Shown piece by piece: positions 16,205-25,700 of a stretch of 36,890 nt of DNA. Below the pieces are notes generated by a model. That model worked only from the letters and a program-made list of their open reading frames with translations. It searched no databases and had not been told where the DNA came from. The translations under genes were made by a program, and so were the position numbers. The DNA comes from an uncultured Clostridia bacterium (lineage in GTDB: Bacteria > Bacillota > Clostridia > Lachnospirales > Lachnospiraceae). Each line of letters opens with the position of its first letter. Positions within the stretch are counted from its first letter, which is position 1. The stretch lies in the NCBI GenBank assembly GCA_946624325.1, contig CAMOSC010000006.1:1-36890 (forward strand), given 5' to 3'.

Positions 16205-17158
16205 ATGGATTTTCGGTCGATCCGTTACTTTGTTGTGGTAGCCCAGGAACTGAATTTTACCCGGGCAGCGGAGAAGCTGCATATGAGCCAGCCTCCGCTG
16301 AGCAACCAGATCCGTGATATGGAGCTGGATCTCGGTGTGCAGCTGTTTGTGAGAGGCAAGCGCCATCTGACCCTGACGGAGGCGGGCTGGGTTCTGTACC
16401 GCCGTGCACAGCAGATGCTGGAGCTGGCCGATAAAACCCGCGAAGAGGTAGGCGCGCTGGAGAAGGAGCTTTCCGGAAAAGTCTGCATAGGGCTGGTGGA
16501 AGGAAGGGCCCCGTTTCTGGCAGCCAGATGGGTGGCGGGCTTCCATGAGGAGTTTCCGCTGGTCCGCTATGCCATGTGGAACGGCAGCAGCGACGATGTA
16601 CTGGACCGTCTTGAGCAGGGCCTCGTGGATCTTGCGGTCATTGCGGCGCCCTTTGACAGGGAGCATCTGGACGGCTTTACGGTCGGCTCGGAGCCCTGGG
16701 TGGCTATTATACCGGGGAACCACAGGCTGGCGGAGAAACCCGGTGAGCCTCTGGCGCTGCGGGAACTGGTCGGGGAGCCCCTGATTGTGCCGCAGCGCAA
16801 ATCCCGCATTGAGGCGATTGAGCGCTGGTTTTCCGGAATCGGGGCCGGCGTGGACATCCTCTGCACCCTGTCCAATTATCTGGATGCGGTGGCTCTGGTG
16901 GAACAGAATGCGGGGATCGCGATCTTTCCGCAGACCACCTATACGCCGAACCGGCATGTGGTCTCCCGCGTGATCGTGGAGCCTGCGAAGATGGCGGAAT
17001 ATGTGCTGGTGTGGAACCGCGGGCAGCAGCCGACGGGCGTTGCCGGGGAATTCATCCAGTATGTCCAGGATTTCCTGGAGGAGGACCGGATTCATCAGGA
17101 GCGGTTCCGCGTGAAGGAGCAGGAATTTGTTATTCCGGAAGGCGCGCAGTTGTTATAA
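16205..17158 (+). CDS. LysR-family transcriptional regulator
   Basis: The protein has 317 residues. Residues 1-60 form the winged helix-turn-helix (MDFRSIRYFVVVAQELNFTR, EKLHMSQPPLSNQIRDME). A linker helix follows, then a substrate-binding domain from about 90 to 295 (GKVCIGLVEGRAPFLAARW, VDLAVIAAP, NAGIAIFPQTT). The start follows GGAGG. LysR genes are usually divergent from their target, but here the next two genes follow in the same direction with gaps of 11 and 17 bases, so it probably heads their operon and may control itself. The direct repeats upstream at 15901-16042 are candidate binding sites. The effector cannot be predicted. Confidence 0.95.
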   Translation: MDFRSIRYFVVVAQELNFTRAAEKLHMSQPPLSNQIRDMELDLGVQLFVRGKRHLTLTEAGWVLYRRAQQMLELADKTREEVGALEKELSGKVCIGLVEGRAPFLAARWVAGFHEEFPLVRYAMWNGSSDDVLDRLEQGLVDLAVIAAPFDREHLDGFTVGSEPWVAIIPGNHRLAEKPGEPLALRELVGEPLIVPQRKSRIEAIERWFSGIGAGVDILCTLSNYLDAVALVEQNAGIAIFPQTTYTPNRHVVSRVIVEPAKMAEYVLVWNRGQQPTGVAGEFIQYVQDFLEEDRIHQERFRVKEQEFVIPEGAQLL

Positions 17159-17169
17159 GGAGCAGTGTT

Positions 17170-18105
17170 ATGACATTTCAGGAATATCTGGAAGAGGACA
17201 GGGAACGGTTTACCCAGGCGTTGATCAAGGCGGAATCCCCGGAGCGGGCCGTGGCGGTGGTAGAGGCGGAATATGACCGCCTGCTGCTCCGGTATAACGA
17301 CGGCTGCGGCGACAGCGGACTGCGGGAACAGGCCGCCATGATGATTCAGGCCGCCAGAGCCGGAGCGATAGTGGACTGTGTCGGGGAAATCCGGGTCTGG
17401 GAGCGAAGCGCACAGACCGCGGAAGCGGAACAGAAGCGCAGGCGGAGCTTTGGCGCGGCGGGACTTGGGTGCATCGCGGTGTCCGTGATCGGAAGCATTC
17501 TGCTGCATCCGCTCGGGGTGGGCATCAGTGCCGTCATTCCCGGAGTGTTTTGCGCGGCTTCCGGTGTCCTGTTGTATCTGGCGGGCCGGAGCGCGGGACA
17601 GGGAGGCGGAACAAACCGCATTCTGCGTCTCCTGCGCCTTCCCGGGAGCAAAAATCCTGCGCTTCCCGCTCCCGGGGCCGGTGAGGAGGTCCTGCCGGAC
17701 GGGTCTGTCCGGCGGCTGGAAAAGCTGGTGGATCCTGCAAGGATTTACCGCTCGGTCCATACTGCCCTTCTGATTGTGGACCGGAATCTGGAGGAGGCAG
17801 CCTCGAGGGCCCGGTGGACCGAGTCCGGAAGCGGCGACTTTGCGCAGGATACCGACGAGCAGGAGCTTACGGTTTTTGCGGATCTGCTGGAAGCGGTCTA
17901 CAGCGGCGACGGACAGTTTGCCCTGGACAGGCTGAAATCCCTGAAATATTACCTGCACAGAAGGGGAATTGAGACGGCGGATTACCGCGAAGAGACCAGG
18001 GAGTATTTTGACAGGATGCCGTCCGCGGACGGTCAGGCCCTGACGATCCGCCCGGCCCTCCTGAAGGATGGGAAGCTGTTGAAAAAAGGTCTGGCGGCAG
18101 GCTGA
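17170..18105 (+). CDS. Two-helix membrane protein paired with the Hsp70-like gene, unknown function
   Basis: The track opens at 17011 inside the LysR gene. The real start is ATG at 17170, seven bases after AAGGAG, giving 311 residues. Residues 1-95 are helical and charged, ending in RSAQTAEAEQKRRRSF. Two hydrophobic helices follow at about 98-140 (GCIAVSVIGSILLHPLG, then VFCAASGVLLYLAG). The C-terminal half is again helical and soluble, including RIYRSVHTALLIVDRNLEE and LEAVYSGDGQFALDRLKSLKYYL. I do not recognise the family. The stop is 17 bases before the Hsp70-like gene, so the two are coupled. A scaffold or adaptor for the neighbouring ATPase at the membrane is my inference. Confidence 0.85.
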   Translation: MTFQEYLEEDRERFTQALIKAESPERAVAVVEAEYDRLLLRYNDGCGDSGLREQAAMMIQAARAGAIVDCVGEIRVWERSAQTAEAEQKRRRSFGAAGLGCIAVSVIGSILLHPLGVGISAVIPGVFCAASGVLLYLAGRSAGQGGGTNRILRLLRLPGSKNPALPAPGAGEEVLPDGSVRRLEKLVDPARIYRSVHTALLIVDRNLEEAASRARWTESGSGDFAQDTDEQELTVFADLLEAVYSGDGQFALDRLKSLKYYLHRRGIETADYREETREYFDRMPSADGQALTIRPALLKDGKLLKKGLAAG

Positions 18106-18122
18106 GGAATACGGAGGAAAGT

Positions 18123-20033
18123 ATGGATCGTTTTTTCGGATTTGACCTGGGCGATGCGGAAAGCGCGGTTGCCCGGCTGGAGAAGGGAGACCAGGCCGCG
18201 CCGGAGCTGATTGCCGTCCAGGGGGAGAAAAGCTTTGTTACGGCGTATGCCCTGCTGCCGGAGGGCGGCTTTGCCCTGGGTGAGAAAGCCTGCTACAGTG
18301 CGGACGCGCTCCGGCGGAAGATCCGCTTTAAGAGCCGTTTCCTTAAGGATCCGGGGAGCCGCGCGGATGTGAAGAGCTTTGCCGCCGGGGTGCTGGGCGA
18401 GCTGTACGGGAGCGGGGATCTGGTCAAAAATGAAGACTGCTGTTTTTACGTCGGTTGCCCCGCCGGCTGGAATAAAAACACCCGGGAGGAGTACCGTGAG
18501 CTGTTTGAGCGGGCAGGTTACCCGCCCGTAAGGATTGTGTCGGAATCCAGGGCCGCCATGGTGAGCGCCTGCCAGTCCAAGCACCTGCAGGTGGGCTATG
18601 ATATCCTTTCCAGACCGGTGCTGGTGGTGGATATCGGGTCGTCCACAACGGATTTTGCCTATATCATGGGCGGACATGAGGTGGAAATGCAGACCGCCGG
18701 CGAGGTGGTGCTGGGCGGCGGCGTCATGGATGAAATTCTTCTGGAGGAGGCGGTGAACGCCTCGGAGAATGCCGAAGCCATCCGGAAGATTTTTGCGGAG
18801 AGCGAGCCCTGGAAAAACTTCTGCGAGTTTGCCATGCGGCGCCTGAAGGAAAAGTATTATGCGGACGAGGAGTACTGGCAGGAGCATGAGTGCGCGGAAA
18901 CCTTAATGATCTACTACCGGGGACGGGAGCGGCTGAAGCTGTTCATGAACCGGGAAATGGCGGACAAGGCGGAGCGCCGCGGGAGCGGGACGCTGTCCGG
19001 AAAATCTTTCTATGAGGTATTCTCCGAGAGCCTGCTGGCAGTGAAGGAACATATCCAGGGCCGGGATCCGGAGCTGATTTTTCTGACGGGCGGTGTATCG
19101 AAGCTTCCCGCGGTTCGCGGATGGTGTGCCGAGGCCTTCCCGGATTCCGTGGTAATTGCCGGAATGGAACCGGAATTTGCGGTCGCAAGGGGGCTGGCCT
19201 GGAGCGGAAGGATTGACGAGGAGCTGCGGGAATTCCGGGCGGATCTTGAGCAGCTGAAGCAGTCCAGCTGTGTGGAGGATATCGTGAGCAGCCACATGCC
19301 TCAGCTTTACCGGGATATCGTGGACGTACTGGTGGAACCGCTGCTTTCCAAAGCCGCTGTCCCGGTATTTGAGGGGTGGCGCGACGGCGCGATTGAACGT
19401 CTGAGCGATACGGACGGGCGTCTGCAGGAGGAAATCGGCGCATATCTGCGAACGGAGGAAGCACGGGAACTCCTCGGGAAAACCATCGCGAAGTGGCTTA
19501 AGCCCATTGCCGATGAGCTGGAAGAGCATACGGTTCCGATCTGCGTCCGGCATAATGTCCCATACAGGGCACTGAGCCTCAACAGCTACTTCGCCGCGTC
19601 GGATATTGATATCCATGTAAATGCCCGGGATGTATTTGCCGTGGAGGAGGTGACATTCCTGATTGATTCGATCATCTCCATTTTCGTGGCCCTTCTGTGC
19701 GGCGGCGGGGGAATTGCGCTGATATCCAGCGGGCCCAGCGGCATTGTGGCGGGGGCCATGCTGTCCCTCCTGCTGCTGTTCCTCGGAAAGAAAAAAATGG
19801 AGGATGCGCTGCTGAAGGCAAAGCTTCCGAAGCCCGTGCGTAAACTCGTGCCGAGAAATGCATTCCGTTCCCGCATGGAAAACGTCACCGGCACCGTGAA
19901 GGCCCGTTTTTATGAGAATCTGGAAAAAAACAGGAATGAGGAGATTACCGCACGGCTTGTGGATGAAATCTCGGCCCAGATTGAAAACTGCCTGACCCGG
20001 ATGGCCGAGGTCGTTGAAATCCCGCTGGGATAG
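18123..20033 (+). CDS. Hsp70/actin-like ATPase with a C-terminal membrane domain
   Basis: The protein has 636 residues. The N-terminal 360 carry the actin/Hsp70 ATPase motifs: phosphate-1 FGFDLGDAES (5-14), a connecting SRAAMVSA, phosphate-2 VLVVDIGSSTTDFAYI (166-181) and the adenosine motif IFLTGGVSKLP (319-329). The usual Hsp70 peptide-binding domain is absent. Instead there is a helical segment, then two hydrophobic helices at about 513-558 (SIISIFVALLCGGGG and GIVAGAMLSLLLLFLG), then a basic helical tail ending MAEVVEIPLG. Helices flanking a hydrophobic paddle recall dynamin-like proteins, though no GTPase is present. It would sit on the inner face of the membrane and is coupled to the two-helix protein upstream. 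The function is unknown; stress chaperoning, envelope assembly or defence are all open. Confidence 0.88.
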   Translation: MDRFFGFDLGDAESAVARLEKGDQAAPELIAVQGEKSFVTAYALLPEGGFALGEKACYSADALRRKIRFKSRFLKDPGSRADVKSFAAGVLGELYGSGDLVKNEDCCFYVGCPAGWNKNTREEYRELFERAGYPPVRIVSESRAAMVSACQSKHLQVGYDILSRPVLVVDIGSSTTDFAYIMGGHEVEMQTAGEVVLGGGVMDEILLEEAVNASENAEAIRKIFAESEPWKNFCEFAMRRLKEKYYADEEYWQEHECAETLMIYYRGRERLKLFMNREMADKAERRGSGTLSGKSFYEVFSESLLAVKEHIQGRDPELIFLTGGVSKLPAVRGWCAEAFPDSVVIAGMEPEFAVARGLAWSGRIDEELREFRADLEQLKQSSCVEDIVSSHMPQLYRDIVDVLVEPLLSKAAVPVFEGWRDGAIERLSDTDGRLQEEIGAYLRTEEARELLGKTIAKWLKPIADELEEHTVPICVRHNVPYRALSLNSYFAASDIDIHVNARDVFAVEEVTFLIDSIISIFVALLCGGGGIALISSGPSGIVAGAMLSLLLLFLGKKKMEDALLKAKLPKPVRKLVPRNAFRSRMENVTGTVKARFYENLEKNRNEEITARLVDEISAQIENCLTRMAEVVEIPLG

Positions 20034-20051
20034 AGGGAAACCGGTACGGAT

Positions 20052-20080
20052 ACAAAGTACAACTGTGTTTTGTGAGGAGG
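20052..20080 (+). promoter_or_regulatory. Leader motif shared with the GH2 gene (copy 1)
   Basis: ACAAAGTACAACTGTGTTTTGTGAGGAGG lies just before the phosphatase gene and includes its RBS. A close copy precedes the GH2 gene at 22729-22758. Both allow a small AC-AAA/TTTGT-type stem ending at the RBS. The role is unknown. Confidence 0.5.
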
Positions 20081-20088
20081 TTTAAAAG

Positions 20089-21255
20089 ATGCTGAAAAAC
20101 AGACGGATGAAAAAGCTTGCGGGTTGGATGGGAAGCGGTATCCTGGCTTTGAGCATGGCTTTTGGCTGCGCCGCACAGGCTGAAGACGGAACGGATCTGA
20201 CGGTTCAGGGCGATGTGATCGAGGTGGAAAAGTACGGCCATGCCGTTCTGGATATTACGGTGGAGGATTTCCTCGAAGCCGGTTTTGCCCTGGGCGATAT
20301 TGTCACGGTGGAAGCCGGAAGCTACAGCGGCGATATGCCTTTCTTCAACGGCTATTACGTGGACCGCGGGGAATATATGCTGCGTGCCTACCCGGGTTAT
20401 GAGAATATCGCTGTCTGCATCAATTACGGAAACTTTGCCGAGACTGCAGGGATCGGCGAGGGGGATCCGGTGACCGTCACGCTGAAGGAAAAGGCCGGCG
20501 CGCTGGATCTGCAGGAGATCAATAATCTGGAGTATTCCAAGGTCCGCAAGGATTACGACAGCGACGAGATTTTTGCCAATTTCCGTCCGGTTACCGTCGG
20601 CCGAATTGGGGAAGGGAAACTGTACCGCTCCGCTTCGCCCGTGGATGATGCGTTTAACCGGGCGTCATACGCGTATGCGCTGATGGAGCCCCTGGGCGTG
20701 AACGGAATAATGAATCTGGCGGATACGGAGGAGGAACTGACGGAGCGCTTTGAAGCGGAGGATTTCAAATCGGATGCCTATCGTGAGCTCTATGAAGCCG
20801 GGGGCGTTATTGCCCTTGGACTGCCGGCGGATTTTTCCTCGGAAGAGTTTCAGGAGGGGATTGTGAAGGGGCTGACCTTCCTGTCGGAGCTTGATCCCCC
20901 CTATCTGGTACACTGCACCGAGGGGAAGGACCGGGCCGGCTATGCCAGTATGATGCTGGAGGCCCTGCTCGGCGCCGATATCGATGAAATTACCGAAGAT
21001 TACATGCAGAGCTTCGTAAACTACTATAAAGTGGAACCGGACACGCACAAATATGAGCTGATTATTGAGAAAAACCTCATGGAGATGTTAAAGGAAGTGA
21101 CAGGCTCCGACACCCCGGAGGAGGAAGACCTGCAGGAGGCCGCGGAGCAGTACCTGATCGGCTGCGGCATGGAAGAGGAAGCAATTGAGCGTCTGCAGGA
21201 GAAGCTCTCGGGGGAATCCGCGGAGAACGAAGAGGAGAGCGGATCCGCGGCCTGA
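20089..21255 (+). CDS. Secreted PTP-type phosphatase fused to a SAM_HAT_C-like domain
   Basis: The protein has 388 residues from ATG after GAGGAGG. A signal peptide (MKKLAGWMGSGILALSMAFGCAAQA) directs export; FGC is not a strict lipobox. Residues about 45-150 (YGHAVLDITVEDFLEAGFALG, GEYMLRAYPGY, IAVCINYGNFAETAGIGEGD) look like the C-terminal domain of SAM hydroxide adenosyltransferase/chlorinase proteins, here without the catalytic N-domain. The rest is an IphP-like tyrosine or lipid phosphatase with RSASPVDD and the P-loop HCTEGKDRAG: Cys276 nucleophile, Arg282 phosphate-binding. The C-terminus is acidic. It follows the Hsp70-like gene by 55 bases. Substrates could be phosphoproteins, phosphoinositides or other phosphates outside the cell. 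Confidence 0.88.
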   Translation: MLKNRRMKKLAGWMGSGILALSMAFGCAAQAEDGTDLTVQGDVIEVEKYGHAVLDITVEDFLEAGFALGDIVTVEAGSYSGDMPFFNGYYVDRGEYMLRAYPGYENIAVCINYGNFAETAGIGEGDPVTVTLKEKAGALDLQEINNLEYSKVRKDYDSDEIFANFRPVTVGRIGEGKLYRSASPVDDAFNRASYAYALMEPLGVNGIMNLADTEEELTERFEAEDFKSDAYRELYEAGGVIALGLPADFSSEEFQEGIVKGLTFLSELDPPYLVHCTEGKDRAGYASMMLEALLGADIDEITEDYMQSFVNYYKVEPDTHKYELIIEKNLMEMLKEVTGSDTPEEEDLQEAAEQYLIGCGMEEEAIERLQEKLSGESAENEEESGSAA

Positions 21256-21333
21256 TCCGGCGCGAGTTCAAATAACCGTTTTGCCGGAAGCTTTATCCGG
21301 GAGAAGCGGGACAGACTGAAGGAAACCAGAATT

Positions 21334-22710
21334 ATGAAATACGATGTTATTATTATCGGCGCCGGGCCCGGAGGCATCTTCTCGGCCTATGAGCTGATCA
21401 GGCTGAAGCCTGAAACGAGGATTGCAGTATTTGAGAGCGGAAATCCGCTCGAAAAGCGGCGCTGTCCCATAGACGGCGTCAGGGTTAAGAGCTGCATAGG
21501 CTGCAAACCCTGTTCCATTATGAACGGTTTTGGCGGGGCGGGGGCCTATTCGGACGGCAAGTACAATATCACCAATCAGTTTGGCGGAACGCTGTATGCG
21601 TATATCGGGAAGCAGGAAGCCATTGACCTGATGAACTATGTGGACAGCATCAATATGGCCCACGGGGGTGAGGGCACAAAGCTGTACAGCACCGCCGATT
21701 CGCAGATCAAAAAGCTGTGCCTCCAGCATGATCTCCATCTGCTGGACGCCCAGGTGCGGCACCTCGGAACCGATATCAACTATGTGGTGCTGGAGAATCT
21801 CTACCGTGAGCTGAAGGACAAAGTGGACTTTCATTTCCTTTCCACGGCGGAAACGGTTGAGAAGACGGAGGGCGGGTACCGGGTTCTCGTAAACGGACGG
21901 TATTATGAGGCGAAGGACTGCATCATCTCTGCCGGCCGCAGCGGCAGCAAATGGATGGAAAGCGTCTGCCGCAGCCTGAAGATACCGACAAAATCCAACC
22001 GGGTGGACATCGGCGTCCGCGTGGAGCTGCCCGCGGCCGTCTTTTCCCATCTGACGGACCAGCTTTACGAGAGTAAAATCGTATACCGTACCTCCCACTA
22101 CGGAGACCTGGTGCGGACCTTCTGCATGAATCCGAAGGGCGCCGTGGTCAATGAGAACACCAACGGAATCGTCACGGTCAACGGACACAGTTATGAAGAT
22201 CCGGAAAGACAGACGGAGAACACCAATTTTGCCCTGCTGGTTGCCAAACATTTTTCCGAGCCGTTCAAGGACAGCAACGGATACGGAGAGAGCATTGCCC
22301 GTCTTTCCAACATGCTGGGCGGCGGCGTGATTGTACAGCGCTTCGGCGACCTGGTAACCGGACACCGCAGCACGCCCTCGCGGATTGCGGAAAGCTTTGT
22401 GACGCCCACGCTGTCAGCCACGCCGGGAGATCTGAGCCTGGTTATTCCGAAACGCATTCTGGACGGCATCATTGAGATGATTTACAAGCTTGATAAGATC
22501 GCGCCCGGAACCGCCAATGACGATACGCTGCTCTACGGCGTGGAGGTGAAGTTCTATAACATGGAGGTGGAGATCGACAGCCACCTGGAGACCCGGCATA
22601 AGGGCCTGTTTGTGATCGGGGACTGCAGCGGGATTACCCACTCGCTGTCCCATGCTTCCGCCAGCGGCGTACATGTGGCGAGATATCTGGCGGGAACGGC
22701 TGCAGAATAG
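21334..22710 (+). CDS. FAD-dependent dehydrogenase, COG2509 type
   Basis: The protein has 458 residues and begins with a Rossmann fold for FAD (YDVIIIGAGPGGIFSAYEL, GxGxxG at 9-14). A cysteine group follows: Cys44 in RRCPIDG, then Cys54, Cys57 and Cys60 in CIGCKPC, just before SIMNGFGGAGAYSDGK, the family signature. The C-terminal GLFVIGDCSGITHSLSHASASG closes the FAD site. COG2509 proteins are uncharacterised flavoproteins often called FAD-dependent dehydrogenases; the cysteine set could hold a cluster or redox pair. There is no signal peptide, so it is cytoplasmic. The gene is 78 bases after the phosphatase gene and is preceded by AAGGAAA. Its link to the neighbours is only positional. Confidence 0.92.
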   Translation: MKYDVIIIGAGPGGIFSAYELIRLKPETRIAVFESGNPLEKRRCPIDGVRVKSCIGCKPCSIMNGFGGAGAYSDGKYNITNQFGGTLYAYIGKQEAIDLMNYVDSINMAHGGEGTKLYSTADSQIKKLCLQHDLHLLDAQVRHLGTDINYVVLENLYRELKDKVDFHFLSTAETVEKTEGGYRVLVNGRYYEAKDCIISAGRSGSKWMESVCRSLKIPTKSNRVDIGVRVELPAAVFSHLTDQLYESKIVYRTSHYGDLVRTFCMNPKGAVVNENTNGIVTVNGHSYEDPERQTENTNFALLVAKHFSEPFKDSNGYGESIARLSNMLGGGVIVQRFGDLVTGHRSTPSRIAESFVTPTLSATPGDLSLVIPKRILDGIIEMIYKLDKIAPGTANDDTLLYGVEVKFYNMEVEIDSHLETRHKGLFVIGDCSGITHSLSHASASGVHVARYLAGTAAE

Positions 22711-22728
22711 TCATCCATGGTCATCAGG

Positions 22729-22758
22729 ACAAAGTACAAAACTGCGTTTTGGGAGGAG
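22729..22758 (+). promoter_or_regulatory. Leader motif shared with the phosphatase gene (copy 2)
   Basis: ACAAAGTACAAAACTGCGTTTTGGGAGGAG contains CAAAAC/GTTTTG, a six-pair hairpin ending just before the GGAGGAG of the GH2 gene. It differs from the copy at 20052-20080 by a two-base insertion and two substitutions. Confidence 0.5.
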
Positions 22759-22764
22759 CAGGAT

Positions 22765-25700
22765 ATGAGACAGGGAGAAACAGAACTTACGGACCTTTCC
22801 GGACGCTGGCATGTAAGGCTGGCGGATGGTTCGGAATACGAGGCCGTACTTCCCGGCACGCTGGATCAGAACCGGATCGGGTATCCGGACCGGATGGATC
22901 ACCCCATCCATCCCGATGAGGATTCGGGGATGAATGTCCGCGACGAGGAAAATGCGGACACCATCGCCACGCGCTTCACCCGGAAATATACATATGAGGG
23001 AGCGGCGGTTTTTTCAAGGACGGTTGCGTACCGGGAGAAGTCGGGAAGGCGGCTTTTTCTGGAGGCGGAGCGCGCCAGGTGCCTGCGCCTGTATGCGGAC
23101 GGTACGGAAATTCCGCATTTTATTCCGGGAACGCTTTCCACGCCGCATGTTTTTGAACTGACCGGGAAGCTTAACGGGGAGCACAGGCTGGAAATTGTTT
23201 CCGACAACAGTTATCCGGGCCTGCCCCATGACAATATTGTCTATTCTTCCACGGCGACGGATGAAACCCAGACCAACTGGAACGGCATTACCGGGTATTT
23301 CCGCCTCCGGGAGGAGTCGGAGATTTTTCTTTCCGCCCTGAGGGTTTATCCGCTTGAAGAGAGCACAATGCTCCGCGTTGAAGCGGAGGTGAGCGCACCC
23401 TGCCCCTGGACCGGAACGCTTGCGTGCGAGAGTACGGCCATTGCGGGCCGGAGGGTTTCGCGGCCCGTCCGGGGACGGGCAGGAACGGTTTGCCTGGTTT
23501 TTGAGCGGATTCCTGTCGAACAGGGCGCTGATCTCTGGGATGAAGACGGCGTCATGCAGGAGCTCTGTGCCAGACTGGACTTTGAAACGGAATCCGGAGA
23601 AAGCGGGCAGCCGGCCGGAGATATGTGCGGTAGCGGCATTGCCTGTGCCGCAGCTGGATATGAAGGTCTGCCGGATCAAACGGAAGCGGAACCCGGCAGC
23701 GGGAACTGCCATACCGGAGCGGGAACCAGTGAAAGGGCGGTTTCCTTTGGTCTGAGAACCTTCGGAGACAACGGAACGGGAAGGCTTGCATTAAACGGCC
23801 GGACGATATTTCTGCGCAGCGAAGCAAACTGCGCGGAGTTCCCGGAGACCGGCTGTCCGCCCACGGATAGCGCTTCCTGGGAAGAAATCCTTAGGCGCTA
23901 CCGGGCTTACGGCATCAACTGCATGCGGTTTCACTCCCACTGTCCGCCGGAAGCGGCCTTTGAGGCGGCGGACCGCCTGGGGATGCTCATGCAGCCGGAG
24001 CTCTCCCACTGGAACCCGAAAAATGCCTTTGAGACGGATGAAAGCTTCGTCTATTACCGCACGGAGATGCGGGAAATCCTGCGGACGCTGGCAAATCATC
24101 CTTCTTTCGTCATGCTGACCTGGGGAAACGAGCTTGCCTGCGGGGAGACCGGGCATGAGCGCATGCGTGAATTGCTTCGGGAGGCAAAGGAGACGGACCC
24201 GACCCGGCTGTACGCCGAGGGCTCCAACGCGCATTACGGCATGGCCGGGGCGGAGAAGGATGCGGATTTCTATGCCAGTCAGAACTGGTACAGTATGCCG
24301 CTTCGCGGGACCGCGGCCGGCGGCAGGGACGGAAGCGGTCTGAAGGGGTATATCAACAATGCGTATCCCGGCAGCCGCACGGATTATTCCGATACCATGA
24401 AAGCGCTCAGGGAAACCTTCAAAAAGCCTGTTTTCAGCTTTGAGGTGGGACAGTTTGAGGTCCTTCCCGATTTCGGTGAGCTGGCGGATTTCCACGGCAT
24501 CTCGGATCCGGCAAATTACCGGCTGATTCAGAGGAAGGCAGAGCGGCTCGGATTGATGGATGTATGGCCGGAGTATGTGCAGGCTACGGGAGAGCTCTCC
24601 CGGCTTGCCTACCGGGAGGAGATTGAGGCTGCCATGCGGACGGAAGCGCTTTCCGGCATCTCGCTCCTGGGCCTGCAGGATTTCCCGGGCCAGGGCACAG
24701 CCCTGGTCGGCATGATGAATGCCCATCTGGATCCGAAGCCCTGGCCTTTTGCCAGGCCCGAAGCCTTCGCCCGGTTTTTCAGGGACTGTCAGGTGCTGAT
24801 CGGCCTTTCCGGATATACCTGGGAGAATACGGAGACGCTGTCGGCCGTGCTGACGGTGGCAAATTACGGGAAAGAAAGGCTGGAGGGGGAGGTTGAGGCG
24901 TGGCTTCTGGCGGAGGAAGGCGATGATCTGAAAGGGCTTCCCGAAAGTCTTAAGGAGGAGGCTTTCCTGCGATTCGCCGGGCTTGAAGGAAATCCGCAGG
25001 AGGATGTCGGAATCCGCTGTGTATGGAAGTACCGGTCGCAAAACCGTATCGTCTGTGAGGCGGGAAAGCACACGAAAGCGGGAGTGCTTTCGGCGGAGCT
25101 TTCCGGTATCCGCCGGGCATCCCGCATGGAGCTTGTGGTGCGCATCGGGGAGGTCATGAACGGCTGTCCGCTTTGGGTGTATCCGGCCGAAAACCCCCAA
25201 AAGCCCGACTGTGTCTTTGAGACGGAGTCGATGGATGAGGCGGCAGGGCGCGTACTTGAGGAGGGCGGGATTGTCTACCTTTCTCCGAAAGCTTCCGCCG
25301 CTGCCATGCCGCGCTCCGTCAAAACGCAGTTTACCACGGATTTCTGGTCTGTGGGCACCTTCCCGGGACAGCCGGGCGGCATGGGCCAGCTGATTGATGT
25401 GTCTCACCCGCTGTTTAAGGACTTCCCGACGGAGTTCCATACCAACTGGCAGTGGTGGCCGATGGCAGGCTCAAGAGCTGTTATCCTGCCGGATTCCGTC
25501 ATCTGCGGGAGAAATGACCGGGCGGCTGCGGACAGCCCGGGACGCGGGAAGGAAGTGCCCGAAGGAAAGCCGGAAAAACCGGGAAAGCCTTTCAAAGCCA
25601 TTATTACAGAAATGGACAGTTATGCGTATATGCGTCCCATGGCGCAGCTTTTTGAGTGCCGCTGCGGAAAGGGCCGCGTACTGTTTTCCTCCATGGGTCT

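Noticed and set aside
23791-25440. 549-residue minus-strand ORF opposite GH2
   Set aside because: It is an antisense shadow of a GH2 gene whose catalytic motifs are intact.
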